Source of the DNA: Bolinopsis microptera
Taxonomy: Eukaryota > Ctenophora > Tentaculata > Lobata > Bolinopsidae
Assembly: GCF_026151205.1 (NCBI RefSeq)
Contig: NC_087078.1
Location: forward strand, 12,881,118 to 12,941,117
Reading direction: 5' to 3'
Length of the DNA stretch: 60,000 nt
Shown here piece after piece: positions 24,001 through 34,397 of the stretch. The translations under genes and the position numbers were made by a program. The notes under the pieces were generated by a model that was not told where the DNA came from, did not search any database, and saw nothing but the letters and a program-made list of their open reading frames with translations. Positions within the stretch are counted from its first letter, which is position 1. Each line of letters opens with the position of its first letter.

Positions 24001-25671
24001 ACCTGAAGAAGAAGAGGGTTGAACAAACTCATCTCGACCACTATATCCGGTACGGGAAAGTCTGTAGCCGTGATAAGAAACCACCGTGAAGCAGTTCATG
24101 TCTCTCGGACACTGATCAGTATTTGAATGAGTATTGTGTATCTTAATAGTTTTCGGACGTTATCTGTATTTGAGAGACAATTTTATAATTTATATACGAG
24201 CTATTTCTTGATTGTTTCACACTTCATATTTCATAATTTGTTTCACACTTCATATTTCATAATTTTATTACTAGGTGGAGGTGATGTTATTGAGACTTTG
24301 GGCGGCCATAAACCTTGTGTTTTAAAAGTTGTCCTCTGAACTTGTTTCACTGACCCACGCTTTATAGCATTTATACATTTCGGCCCATTTTATATGTTTG
24401 TTCGATTTGCTGTACATTTGTATATTTGCTATTTTGTAAAAGTTTCAAATCAAAAATCATAGCTTGTAAAAACTGTATTTCTGGGGGCAGTTGCCACTGC
24501 ACAATATTGAAGCATAATCACAAAATGTTTGAATTTACCTCAGGTGTCTGTGTTACTATGTTGATATCTACGAGGACAACAACAAAGACCACGTTAAATC
24601 CAAGACTTTTGTCGGTTGTCTTGGTAACATGGCCGCTAAGGACTCTAAATCTACTCCTCTCATGCACTTCGAGGTACTTGTTTTTATGTGCCAAATAGTT
24701 GACACTTTTCCGCAATATATCTTACCGTAACAGATGGCAAATGCATAATATTTCACGCCTTATTGGGCGATCTGAAAGTAAGAGAGGAAGAATTAGTGAC
24801 TGTTTACTGTTTAGTGACTGTTTAGTGACTCTTTAGTGACTGTTTAGTGACTGTTTAGTGCCTCTTTAGTGCCTCTTTAGTGACTGTATAGTGCCCCTTT
24901 AGTGACTGTCAAGTGACTGTTTAGTGACTGTTTAGTGACTGTTTAGTGACTGTTTAGTGACTGTTTAGTGACTGTTTAGTGACTGTTTAGTGACTGTTTA
25001 CTGTTTAGTGACTGTTTACTGTTTAGTGACTGTTTACTGTTTAGTGACTGTTTAGTGACTGTTTAGTGACTATTTAGTGACTGTTTAGTGACTGTTTACT
25101 GTTTAGTGACTGCTAAGTGACTGTTTAGTGACTGTTTAGTGACTGTTTAGACTTTAGCGACTGTTTAGTGACTGTTTAGTGACTGTTTAGTGACTGTTTA
25201 GTGACACTGTGCTATCCTCCAGGAACGGATCAAGGAACACGTAAGATCGGGCCAGAAGCTGCACGATCCGAAAGTCAATATCTTCAGTGTCGCTCTGCAA
25301 AACCCCATCTTGTCCTTAGACGAACCCGGCCGCTTCCTTCCACAGAAGGTATATTATATAACAATTGTAGATTTTGAAGTTTCATTGGAAAATTTGCTAA
25401 AAATGAGCTTCCATTTATTCGAGAAATGTATTTTCAAAATGTTTTTTCTTCTTTCTAAAAACACCGGTCTCGTTCATTGTTTCTAAAGTGGTTGACACCA
25501 TTTCCCCAGGGTTCACAAGAGATAACGAAGTGTCCAAACCTCCTGTTTGTCCCACTGGACTTTGGGTTTTCCTCCTGGTCTAGACCCACCACTCAGGACC
25601 ACTTATCAGCACTGAAACAAGCGTACTGCGACGTGTTTAGTAGCAATGGTCCCGCTGGGTACAATGTCTGA
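12029..25671 (+). CDS. 15-exon gene, 930-residue protein, family not recognised
   Basis: Coding exons: 12029-12344, 13594-13729, 13869-13983, 14171-14297, 14479-14601, 14775-15268, 18983-19280, 20176-20273, 20540-20737, 22066-22162, 22327-22513, 22695-22880, 24544-24673, 25223-25348, 25510-25671. All junctions have GT/AG and matching phases, totalling 2793 bases. The ATG at 12029 sits 7 bases after a good acceptor, so it may be the true start, or coding may extend upstream. Residues 1-570 are polar, acidic and Ser-rich, with one Cys cluster (ANCSPTNYCGICRKK, ~115). Residues 570-930 look globular and conserved (KKFIGCLPSRIALRSNYELN; YGGKSYTQFYLNEMKRFV; LLFVPLDFGFSSWSR). No catalytic motif, signal peptide or membrane segment is evident. 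I cannot name the family. Weakest junctions: the donor after 19280 and the GTCCTT donor after 22162. Confidence 0.85.
13532..13578 (+). repeat. 12-bp tandem repeat before an acceptor
   Basis: About four copies of CCCCTCTAAAAC end 15 bases before the exon starting at 13594. The repeat may supply part of the pyrimidine tract. Confidence 0.8.
15325..18926. mobile_element. 3.6-kb foldback element in intron 6
   Basis: The outer ends match in reverse complement (ATCTCGTTAGCTTTTCG at the left, its complement at the right), and pairing continues inward to about 16640 and 17510, giving arms of ~1.3-1.4 kb. The left arm carries two copies of a ~185-bp module (around CCACATTTATATACAACTTATGAAG, 15540 and 15715); the right arm has one. 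The same module recurs at 44540-45130. It lies inside the intron between exons ending at 15268 and starting at 18983. No transposase is seen, and the short ORFs within are not credible. A target-site duplication was not clear. Confidence 0.85.
19493..19565 (-). tRNA. trnT-TGT: tRNA-Thr (anticodon TGT)
   Basis: A 73-nt tRNA read on the minus strand. The acceptor stem pairs GCCTCCG with CGGGGGC (one G-T pair); the D arm is GCTC/GAGC; the anticodon stem CTGGT/ACCAG holds loop CTTGTAA, so the anticodon is TGT and decodes ACA. The T arm is ACGAG-TTCAATT-CTCGT. Internal A and B box sequences are intact, and six T residues follow within about 10 bases downstream on the minus strand as a pol III terminator. 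It has no intron. It lies antisense inside the intron between the exons ending at 19280 and starting at 20176. Confidence 0.96.
20308..20395 (+). repeat. 11-bp AT-rich minisatellite
   Basis: About eight copies of TTTAGTAATAT with single-base variants, within the intron after the exon ending at 20273. Confidence 0.8.
20772..21668. mobile_element. 0.9-kb near-perfect inverted repeat in intron 9
   Basis: The sequence from 20772 (AGAAGCCATTGAAAGGATTA) to about 21165 returns in reverse complement from about 21265 to 21668. Only a few mismatches are visible over ~390 bp per arm. The loop is about 100 bp of AT-rich sequence. It starts 35 bases after the exon donor at 20738. There is no coding content. 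The high arm identity suggests recent origin or arm homogenisation. A transcript of the host intron would fold into a long double strand. Confidence 0.9.
23175..24089 (+). CDS. Retroelement ORF1-like protein inside an intron
   Basis: A 304-residue ORF from the ATG at 23175, lying wholly in the intron between the exons ending at 22880 and starting at 24544. The N-terminal 170 residues are charged with probable coiled coil (KDKLIRLQGQLLVQKDKELE). The C-terminal part has the RRM-like pattern AAEEDRSKNLIVFGLKEEEG, then RKRPGSTTIRPVKITVP, VWICPDRSSEERATRKHLVTDLK and YIRYGKVCSRD. It parallels the ORF at 1860-2699. No endonuclease or reverse transcriptase follows before the next host exon, so the copy is partial or non-autonomous. 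The ORF is fully open, so it could be young or under selection. The role is inferred from the family. Confidence 0.75.
   Translation: MEDDRKVTQSLDQIQGFEYDEQTKLKDSVTKWFITLGKELKIDDRDICGDMDREIFMAPTVYKKHLALRLVEAIDLVQRHECQMGKMEEIIYFLKTEALEDKDKLIRLQGQLLVQKDKELELFKTSVKKTVQTTVESGIKSYSATVIQQNSASGTVCNSKILKKVMKSVAAEEDRSKNLIVFGLKEEEGEQLPALVTAVLEEIGEKPHFEATRVGRKRPGSTTIRPVKITVPSSTAVQQILTKTGRLRLVETHKSVWICPDRSSEERATRKHLVTDLKKKRVEQTHLDHYIRYGKVCSRDKKPP
24798..25205 (+). repeat. 11-bp minisatellite (TTTAGTGACTG)n
   Basis: About 36 units of TTTAGTGACTG and variants fill most of the intron between the exons ending at 24673 and starting at 25223. The array stops about 17 bases before the acceptor. Confidence 0.92.
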
Positions 25672-26180
25672 GTTACACGTGACGTCATCACAAACCACGT
25701 GACGTCATCAACGCGTGATGTTATCACGTGGTTTGATATTTCTTTGCATCAAGATATATAACGCAGTTGGGTGCGGGGTGACACTGTAAATAGTAATAAT
25801 ATCGAGGGTTTCAAGGGCAGTACCATGGCCAAAGTTTAAGAAGTGCGTCGTCTTCGATGAACAGACGACGCACTTCTTATTGATATGAAAACGTCTGAGA
25901 AATGGAACATGAACTAAGAGGAAGAATACTGTGTGTTCAAGAAAAGATAGCTGATGAAAAGTTTTGGGCTTATCTTGCCGACAACTCATGATACTTGTTC
26001 GTTGTCTTAACATTGTAAAAACAATCGGAGGCATGTACATATGAATGTTTCTTTTGACTGAAGTAAGCATTTTCATAACTGTGAAATATGTGTATGTTAT
26101 TTATATTGATCCAATATTGCAAGACATTTGGTTACCAATTAAAATATTTTGCGATCAACACAGTCGATGTTGGAGAATAA
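25672..26180 (+). promoter_or_regulatory. Probable 3' UTR of the multi-exon gene, with CRE-like repeats and a hairpin
   Basis: Directly after the stop codon, 25676-25735 carries three ACGTGACGTCATCA-like words, the third inverted, so this segment can also fold. At about 25838-25876 a perfect 14-bp stem (GAAGTGCGTCGTCT with its complement) closes a 9-base loop. An AATAAA at about 26175 is a plausible polyadenylation signal. The ORF on the opposite strand here is a shadow. Confidence 0.5.
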
Positions 26181-26952
26181 AAATGTATGTCCCGTTCGAC
26201 AGATTTACTGATTTATGATTTACTTTGAAACGAATTGATGATTTCTCAGTTTTGAAGATAAATTAAATTAAGTGCAAGATTAAATTTCAGTCTTTGTCTC
26301 TTGACGGATGTTACTCGTCTAAATTTCTTAGTAGCGCGCGCCGCTTTCTTCTCGAAATGTTGGCCCGATGGCAAGTGCTACGAAGTAGCGCGCGCCGGGC
26401 CAGATCATTAACATAAACAATGGTCAATTTCTCTAAATGTTCAAAGTTAGATGTTCAAAGTTAACCGTATAGATAAATTATGACATGATGGCTCACTACG
26501 GTTTATTTTTAGAATTAGAATTAGAATACATTAAAATGCTCTATGTTGTTTTGTTTGAATTTTTTCTTCAGAAATCGATCAACTATAAAGTGACCAACGA
26601 AGAAAAATTTAGTTAGGCATACTCATAGTTTTGTTATAAATAATAACCATGATTCTAATTAAAAAGCTGAAATGAACTGTTGTTTGATTTTTTGTGACTG
26701 CATGAGTAAGATGATAAAGGGAAACGTCCTAGCTATAGATAAAATAAAATATTACGCGGTAGGTCTCAAAAATTCTTACTGGGCGGCGCTCATGGCTCAG
26801 TCTGTCATTCCGTCGCATCTTCAATCTGTTTACCAATAGAAGGGTACAATTTAAACAAGATCTGCTAATAATGTCTAAATAAATTGAGAACATATGACAT
26901 ACATGAATATTGAATACTTTTTAAGTAAAACTTAATCCTAAATCAAATTTCA
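26181..26952. other. Intergenic, two short dispersed motifs
   Basis: No gene is seen. The word AGTAGCGCGCGCCG occurs twice (about 26330 and 26385). The segment at 26777-26824 (ACTGGGCGGCGCTCA, then CTGTCATTCCG) recurs at 34255-34300 and marks a dispersed repeat. Confidence 0.6.
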
Positions 26953-27492
26953 GTCAACAAGAGGAAGAGCTCTTGTGTCACTCGGAAAGCCATTGAGTTT
27001 GTTCCAGCAGGAGGGAGGTTTAAGGAGGTGAAGAGGTCGAAAGTCAGTGAGTTTGGGATTCTGAGTGGGGCCACTGATTGGATAGTATTAGCAGACCTGG
27101 ATGAGCAGCTGAAATTCCCGTCGGATATAGCAACGACCAGATTAAGACCAGATTTGGTTCTTTTCTCGAAAGCTTCCAAGAGAGTAATCTGGTGGGAGCT
27201 TACAGTACCGTCGGAAGAGAGAATAGCTGCATCCCATGAGCTGAAGCTTGATCGGTATAACAGTCTACAAGCGGAAATACAAGCTAATGGGTGGTCATGT
27301 TTCAGCTTTGCTGTTGAGGTTGGTGCTAGAGGTGTTGTCGCAGCAAGTTTGGAGTGTGCATCAAGGAAGATTGGTCTGACTGGGAGAGCCCTCAAGAAGT
27401 TGGTCAGAGATTGTGGGAAGGATGCAGCCCATTGTTCAAGATGGATTTATCTGCTGTCTAGGAAAAGAGAGTGGGAGATGAGAGCTGTTTGA
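26953..27492 (+). pseudogene. Retroelement C-terminal fragment with PD-(D/E)XK-like nuclease domain
   Basis: About 179 residues in one open frame (the open frame begins just upstream at ~26927 with no clear start), ending at a stop at 27490. The sequence RKAIEFVPAGG, GATDWIVLADLDEQLKFP, then RPDLVLFSKASKRVIWWELTVPSEER, and VEVGARGVV resembles the C-terminal region of retroelement polyproteins common in cnidarians and other marine invertebrates. RPD...ELTVP has the layout of a PD-(D/E)XK nuclease core. No reverse transcriptase is present upstream, so this is a 5'-truncated copy. Family assignment is from memory of the pattern only. Confidence 0.6.
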
Positions 27493-28000
27493 GCTTTATG
27501 ACTTCACCTAACAGCCAGAGGTGCCATAAGCTAACTCGTCGTAAATCGCGAGCTCTAGCAGGTATCCTCGGGTGATTGTCAGATCAGATGGTGGTCCAAG
27601 AGAGACTGCTGGGGCACCTGACAGAAAACCGTATCGCAATGAAAGCCCCGAAACGGTGTCAGGTTTGTGACTGAAGATTCTGATCAAGCTCAGGGTTGAG
27701 TCTACACAGTGTCGCCACTTGCCGATGCCAGTTGATGCGAGAAGACACTGATGTAAGTGGGAAGTTATGTCTAAGAAACAGCGTGTGGTTCGGGTGCCGG
27801 TTGAACGCATGTAAAAGGGAGGGTATATCCGTATTTCGCTGCTAGTGATGCAGTCCTTAGCCCGGTAGCTAAGGCTTCCCCGTTTCTCGCTCATTTGTGC
27901 TCCGATGGGCTTGTGACCTCTGCGGGGGTCAAGTGCAGGATGAGGGACATGGCTGACCAGGAGAAGGTTGTTTTTGGGAGATAGAGTAAGGTTGGTTTGG
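27493..28000 (+). other. Likely 3' untranslated tail of the truncated retroelement
   Basis: GC-richer than its surroundings and directly following the nuclease-like fragment. It has no credible ORF in either strand. The element end is not defined; the base composition returns to AT-rich near 28000-28050. Confidence 0.4.
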
Positions 28001-28643
28001 TGTTGTGCCTTCGCAGTTTAACTGTATCTTTACTGTATTCAATTACGGCTTAAATACGTGTAGTTTAAGTTATACATTGCCAAAAGAACTTGTAAATGTC
28101 GCCAGAACTTCCATATTTTAGCACAAAATGAAAAACAATTTAACTACTATTACGATTTCCATCTTAACTAATGTGCCTATAACTTATAGCGACTGAAATA
28201 AAATACTAAAAATACTAAAATACTAAAATACTAAAAATAACCGCTTGTTCCTCTTCAAATAATATTATGATTTAACAAGCTACTCTAGGTTACTGAGTTA
28301 AATATTAATATATCGTGTATTGCTGGGAAGGAGCTGTTAATTTAGGATAGAGTTTTTGTGGCACTTATCTCAGTTTGTTCTTTTGTAGTTGTTCTCACAC
28401 TATGACTACTGAGTAAAAGTTTTACAACTTAAAAGCAGTGTTTATAATTCAATTTATTATTATTGTTATTATTACAATTACATATAATTACAAATGATAT
28501 GTCAACGAAATTGTTGTGGTCTTGATAAATCTGCCCAAAAATTTGTAAATGTTACGTCACTTTGGTTTTTGTAGTATTAATACCGAAACCTTGATCCAAA
28601 CTTAGACATTTTATTTTCTCGACTACAGATTAGCTCCTAGTAG

Positions 28644-30136
28644 GGCAAGTTTCCATAAACGATATTTTATGATCGGCGCCGATAATCGCTTATTGAGCGC
28701 TTTTTCGGCGCTTTAAAAAAAAACCGTTTACAATCGCTTTTTTTACGATTATAAACGGTTAAAAAAAATCGCTTATAATCGACTATAATTGAAGTCATAA
28801 TTCAAAAAAGCGCTTTTTTTAATTTAAAAGCACTTATAAGCGCTTTTAAGCGCTTTTAAGCGCTTACTAGCGTCGCTGAGCGATTTGAAAGCGGTTTTCC
28901 AGTAGGATTGGCGCCAAAAACGGGTGGATAAGCGGTTGGCCGGATAAGCGCTTTATAATTCTTGCCAACCAGGCCATGGGTGATAGAAAAAGCGGTAGAA
29001 AAGCGATCATAAGCGCCTATAAGCGCTTTTAAATCCTGACTCTGCCGGTGCACCCCAAGTTGCTCAGAAAAGCACTTATAAGCGGGCACTCTGATTTCCA
29101 GTTCCGACCAGGTTAGGGGCAGCATTTAAAAAGCGCTTATGAGCGCTTTTTTTTATTCCGGGCACTCCCCTGTTCCGACCAGGTAAGGGGCAGCATTGAA
29201 AAACGCTTATAAGCGCTTTATAATTCTTGCCAACCAGGCCATGGGTGATAGGAAAAGTGGTAGAAAAGCGATCATAAGCGCCTATAAGCGCTTTTAAATC
29301 CTGACTCTGCCGGTGCACCCCAGGTTGCTCAGAAAAGCACATGCAAGTTCCGACCAGGTTAAGGGGAATTGAGAAATCGCTTATAAGCGCTTTTAAATTC
29401 CGGGCACCACCCCGTTCAGACCAGGTTAGGGGCGGCATTGAAAAAGCGCTTATAAGCGCTTTTAAATTCCGGGCACTACCCCGTTCCGACCAGGTTAGGG
29501 ACAGCATCGAAAAAGCGCTTATAAGCGCTTTTTAATTCCTGCTCACCTGGCCATGGATGATAGGAAAAGCGGTAAAAGCGGTGAAATAGCGATGAATTAG
29601 CCGTAATAAGCGATTTCTAAAAAAACGCTTATAATCAATTATAAGCGGTTATAAGATGTAATATACCTAGCGTTTTCCTGACTCAATTTTAAAAGCGCTT
29701 ATAAGCGCTTTATTTGCGCTTTACAAACAGCTAAATTGAACCCCAATTATAAGCGCTTATAATCGCTTATAAATGGTTCAAAAAAGCGCCTACGAATCGC
29801 TTATCCGGCCAACCGCTTATCCACCCGTTTTTGGCGCCAATCCTACTGGAAAACCGCTTTCAAATCGCTCAGCGACGCTAGTAAGCGCTTAAAAGCGCCT
29901 ACGAATCGCTTAAAGTAAGCGCTTAAAAGCGCTTATAAGCGCTTTTAAATTAAAAAAAGCGCTTTTTTGAATTATGACATCAATTATAGTCGATTATAAG
30001 CGATTTTTTTATAAACCGTTTATAATCGTAAAAAAAGCGATTGTAAACGGTTTTTTTTTAAAAAGCGCCGAAAAAGCGCTCAATAAGCGATTATCGGCGC
30101 CGATCATAAAATATCGTTTATAAATGGAAACTTGCC
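28644..30136. mobile_element. AAGCG-word foldback element A
   Basis: The ends are GGCAAGTTTCCAT and its complement, flanked by the 7-bp duplication CTAGTAG (28637-28643 and 30137-30143). Arms of about 340 bp (28644-28985 and 29790-30136) are inverted copies. The interior (about 29000-29560) has ~68-bp tandem units with GACCAGGTTAGGGGCAGCAT followed by AAGCGCTTATAAGCGCTTTT. Nearly the whole element consists of permuted self-complementary words such as AAGCGCTT, TATAAGCG and AAACGG. It carries no transposase. The TIR and a target duplication support a non-autonomous DNA transposon of unknown superfamily. Confidence 0.88.
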
Positions 30137-30227
30137 CTAGTAGACTAAACTTGCCAAAGCTCAAAAACAGTTTTACCCTAAGGGAAGCAATTAAACCCAT
30201 TGTCATAATGGGGTATTTGGAATTAAG

Positions 30228-32778
30228 GGGGGGGGTCAACCTCATTTTACCTCATTTTACCTCATCCCAATTTTGCCTTTTTTGGCTGGCCTCATGAGGT
30301 AAAATGAGGTAAATCTCGGCAAAAATTTTAACAGGTAAAATTCTCTAAATCGTCAATTTAGTCACGAAGGAGTATGTAATGAGTTCTAAATGTGTGCTCC
30401 TCTAATACAAACAGTACGAAATGGTTAACTTTAGTCGAGGTCTCAGGTCTCTACAATGTCGGGAAGTTCCTGCAAGAATTTGCACTTGAAGCGCAAGATT
30501 CACAGCGCCAAAAGCGAAGGTCGTAGAGACATGAGACCTTGACTAAAGTTAACCATTTCATACCATTGCTATAAGAGTATGCCACTTTCAGAGTCCTGAA
30601 CACACTCCCATATCTCTTAATCGTCAATTATATGAATTTTACCTGTTAAAATATATCATCTTTTACTGATATCAATTTAGTTTAACACTGTTAGTTTTTA
30701 AAAAGAAAATAATACTTCACACCAAACTAACACACAATATGAGAATATAAAAAGGAAGGTTTTCTTGGAGACCTGGATCGAGCATCAAAATAGTGTACAT
30801 TGCTGCTGTCATTGTCAAGACTCAAGAATAAGAGGGTTTAGTTGTGGGATTATGCTGGATAACAGATATGATAAGTGGTAACATCCTACAAAAGAATGTT
30901 AGCTTACTAAGGAATTTTTCTCTTACCGAATCATACAAGAAGTTAACTAAGTTCCTCCTAGTTCTAAGCATTATCTTGTTTCAGAGGGAATGAGTGATTT
31001 AAAAAGATGAGGCCAAAGAGTTAGTTGTGAAAAAGGCATTTGTACTCTGTAATTTCTAAGCTAATTATTTCGATATTTTTAGCTATTTACTGATCTTGTC
31101 TTGACGTATCAGCAAGAGATCACTGGACCTCGTTAGTTGTTAGTCATGTTATGCTGTTCCAGTTAGTGACGAGCTATGAAGTAATCATTCGACCTCATTT
31201 AATACTGATCCTATCAATGACGAGCTATGAAGTAATCATAATGGATCTCGTCAATGCTCATCCTGTCCGGACTGTCAGTGACGAGTTATGAAGAAATAAA
31301 TGAAGTACTCATTAATTCCCTTGTTCCAAGAAGATATTCCTCTGGTAACAACCCCTTCTGGCCTGCTTCTGAACATAATATGAAGATTCGAAAACCTAGT
31401 CTACCTAAATTGGAACTTGCTGACTGCATTGGAAAATGGAGAACAATCGAAAAATGATAATCAGTGCCAGGATATATAATCAAAGTTGAATTTGGAATCC
31501 AAGGAAAACCTTCCTTTTTTATATTATCATATTGTGCGTTAGTTTGGTGTGAAGTATTATGTTCTTTTTTAAAACTAACAGTGTTAAACTAAATTGATAT
31601 CAGTTAAAGATGATATATTTAAACAGGTAAAATTCATATAATTGACGATTAAGAGCTGTAGGAGTGTGTTCAGGACTCTGAAAGTTGCATACTCTTATAG
31701 CAATGGTATGAAATGGTTAACTTTAGTCAAGGTCTCATGTCTCTACGACCTTCGCTTTTGGCGCTGTGAATCTTGCGCTTCAGCGCAATGCGCAAATTCC
31801 TGCAGGAACTTCCCGACATTGTAGAGACCTGAGACCTCGACTAAAGTTAACCATTTCCTACTGTTTATTTTAGAGGAGCACACATTTAGAACTCCTTCCA
31901 TACTCCTTCGTGACTAAATTGACGATTTAGAGAATTTTACCAGTTAAAAATTGGTGAAAAATATAGGCGTGGCCCAAGTCAGTATTATACGAAACCGTAG
32001 ACACAAAAAAAAATTTTGGTTGTTCCCGACCCCATAGAGCAACTAATTAGAGGTGATATCTAATTATTTAAATGAAAAGTGGTTTTGTGAACCGCCCTTT
32101 ATTCTACAGCGAATCATGAACATTGAACATGTACATAAGAACTTAGAATTGTATGAAGTATGAGTTTAAACGAGTAATTTATTATGAAATGACCTTTCAC
32201 TATGCAATTTCGACTAAATTCATGTAGATATCCAATCCAGTTCCATGCACAACTGTTGTATACATTTGGTCTAGTTAGACACAATTTGTTTAATAATAAT
32301 CGCAATATTAAATCATTAAGATATTATTTAAATGGTCCATGTCATGCAATGCGGAAATATCCCAATAAATTGGCAACTGCCAAAGTGACACTAAAGTTAT
32401 TGCTAATTCCTTTACAAAACTTAGCAAGTGCTATTAACAATTTCCTAATGGATCATGGAAATTGAAATGTTCAATTTTCTTTTCATAAATAATAATTATA
32501 ATGCGAAGTTTTATTTACCCCAAGTTTGGAGAGTAAGTAGGTTAAACTGGGAATGCCCCTTCCCAGGGACCACATCACCCCTAATAAACCATTAAATATC
32601 ATGGGAGACCATGCACAGCCTCGAATTATAGTATAATGACTTCGAATAAACCTTTTTTGTCTCTAAAAAAGGCTTAGAAAACTAGATTTATTTACCTCAT
32701 TTTACCTCATTTTACCTCATCCCAATTTTGCCTTTTTTGGCTGGCCTCATGAGGTAAAATGAGGTTGACCCCCCCCCA
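30228..32778. mobile_element. 2.5-kb foldback element with GGTCAACCTCATTTTACC ends
   Basis: The left end has a G-run followed by GTCAACCTCATTTTACCTC; the right end is its inverse followed by a C-run. A ~70-bp direct copy of the left end block (with TTTTGCCTTTTTTGGCTGGC) also lies inside the right end at 32690-32760. An inner inverted repeat pairs about 30325-30775 with 31490-31950. Each inner arm contains its own hairpin built on GGTTAACTTTAGTC and GTCTCTAC. The piece from 31960 to 32690 is unpaired AT-rich sequence. No coding capacity. The target duplication is unclear. Confidence 0.75.
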
Positions 32779-34397
32779 ATTAACATCCAATTCAAAATAA
32801 AATCTATTCAAGTTAATAACATGCTATTGCTCTCAGGACATTTTCTGAAAATAAATGAAAATGTTGGTTGAGCGGTTTTGTAGAATTGCATTATCAAAAC
32901 CTTTACTCGCAGCCACAGGGTCACCATCTAGAATAAGAGCAACCGCAATAAATAATACGCCCAAGGGCAATCCTGTGCATATTTAATATTCAAAACCGAT
33001 AAATTTCTTTAAACATAAAAAATAAATGTTTCACAACAATATTACAGCTTTTATTTTGAATAGGAGTCTTAAATAACTTAAATAAATCGGAGTATCAAAA
33101 ATACTGAGATCATTTCAAGTTCAGTATTCAGATATTTCAACACTGTCAGTTCTCCCCAACAATTAACATTTATTTAAAAATGACACTTAGGATAAAATCC
33201 AATAAAACAAAAGTAAATCTACTGCAAATCATGTGACAATTTAAAACCGGTCAATGACCGTGATTAGACAACTATGAACTTATATCAACTTATGAACACA
33301 CTGGAATTAATTATTATGCAGCATTTCTGGTATTTCTGCGCAGCCCGACGGGTAAATACTAAATATACATTCTCAGCGAAATTCCGGAGGTAATAAAAGT
33401 TCAAAAGTCCTAATTATATTTGTTTACACAGTCACGAGCATTAAGCAATTCCTTTCTGAGTTTCATGGGATAGCTTTCTAGTCCTCAGAGACAACCACTC
33501 AGTTCACTATCCCGTTAGAAAACATGTATCTGTTTCTAAGAAGGTGAACCCCACCTAAGGCTAAACTACAGGGGGATAATTCTCAAAGAATTAGAGCAAA
33601 GAATACAACAAAGAATTTGGCGGATACAATGATGTCTATTGACTCCAAAAGAGTATTGGGCAGCATTCATTTTGGTCTACTAATAAAGATCTTGATGGCA
33701 AACTTATAACTATAACAAGGCAAGATCGATGGCCTCCAAATAATTTGCGCTTAAAGTTAAACCCAGGCCAAAGTGATCCCGTCCGATATTTTAGATCTTA
33801 GCCGGTGAGCTCCGAGGTGCAAGGCGTCACTTTGGCAACATATCTTTTAATATTCGTGGTGGTTTATATAATAAGGACAATTCTGGACTCTGGAGAAAGT
33901 GGTTGACACTTCTACATATACATTATACATGACCTATGACTAAAATTATATTAGTGTTGTGAATGGCTCTCGATAGTTAAGCCTAAGGTGGACACTGGAC
34001 AGGCTGCTGGCTAAGATACTGGCTACCCAGGTCCCAGGGTGAGCACTGAGCTCTGCAACTGGCTAGAAATATACAGTCTAATGATCATGATTCATGTTGC
34101 CCATCAAATCCTTCTTAGCTTCGGAAACCCAACCATTGATAAAAATAACGGGGCAAGCCACATTAGTTTAATCATTCAAAAAACTCTTGGCAGAAAGCTT
34201 TCAAGTCAAATTAAATAAGTTAGCTGATCACGTTTTATAAAATAACCAATGATTTACTGGGCGGCGCTCAGCCTGTCATTCCGCCGAATCTCTATTCTAT
34301 GTTTATGAACATTATACATTATAACATGCGGTCCCCAGGTATAAGTATAACCAATGATCAGAAAAGTTCACAGTTTTGAATTCAAACGAACAATTGT
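32779..34397. other. Intergenic region downstream of the GPCR gene
   Basis: No gene is recognised. It includes the probable 3' UTR of the minus-strand GPCR gene near 34397 and the second copy of the GGGCGGCGCTCA dispersed motif at 34255-34300. Confidence 0.5.

Noticed and set aside
29076-29507. Repetitive ORFs (LKALISAF repeats) in the AAGCG foldback
   Set aside because: They arise from tandem repeats in both strands of a hairpin-forming element and have no known domain.
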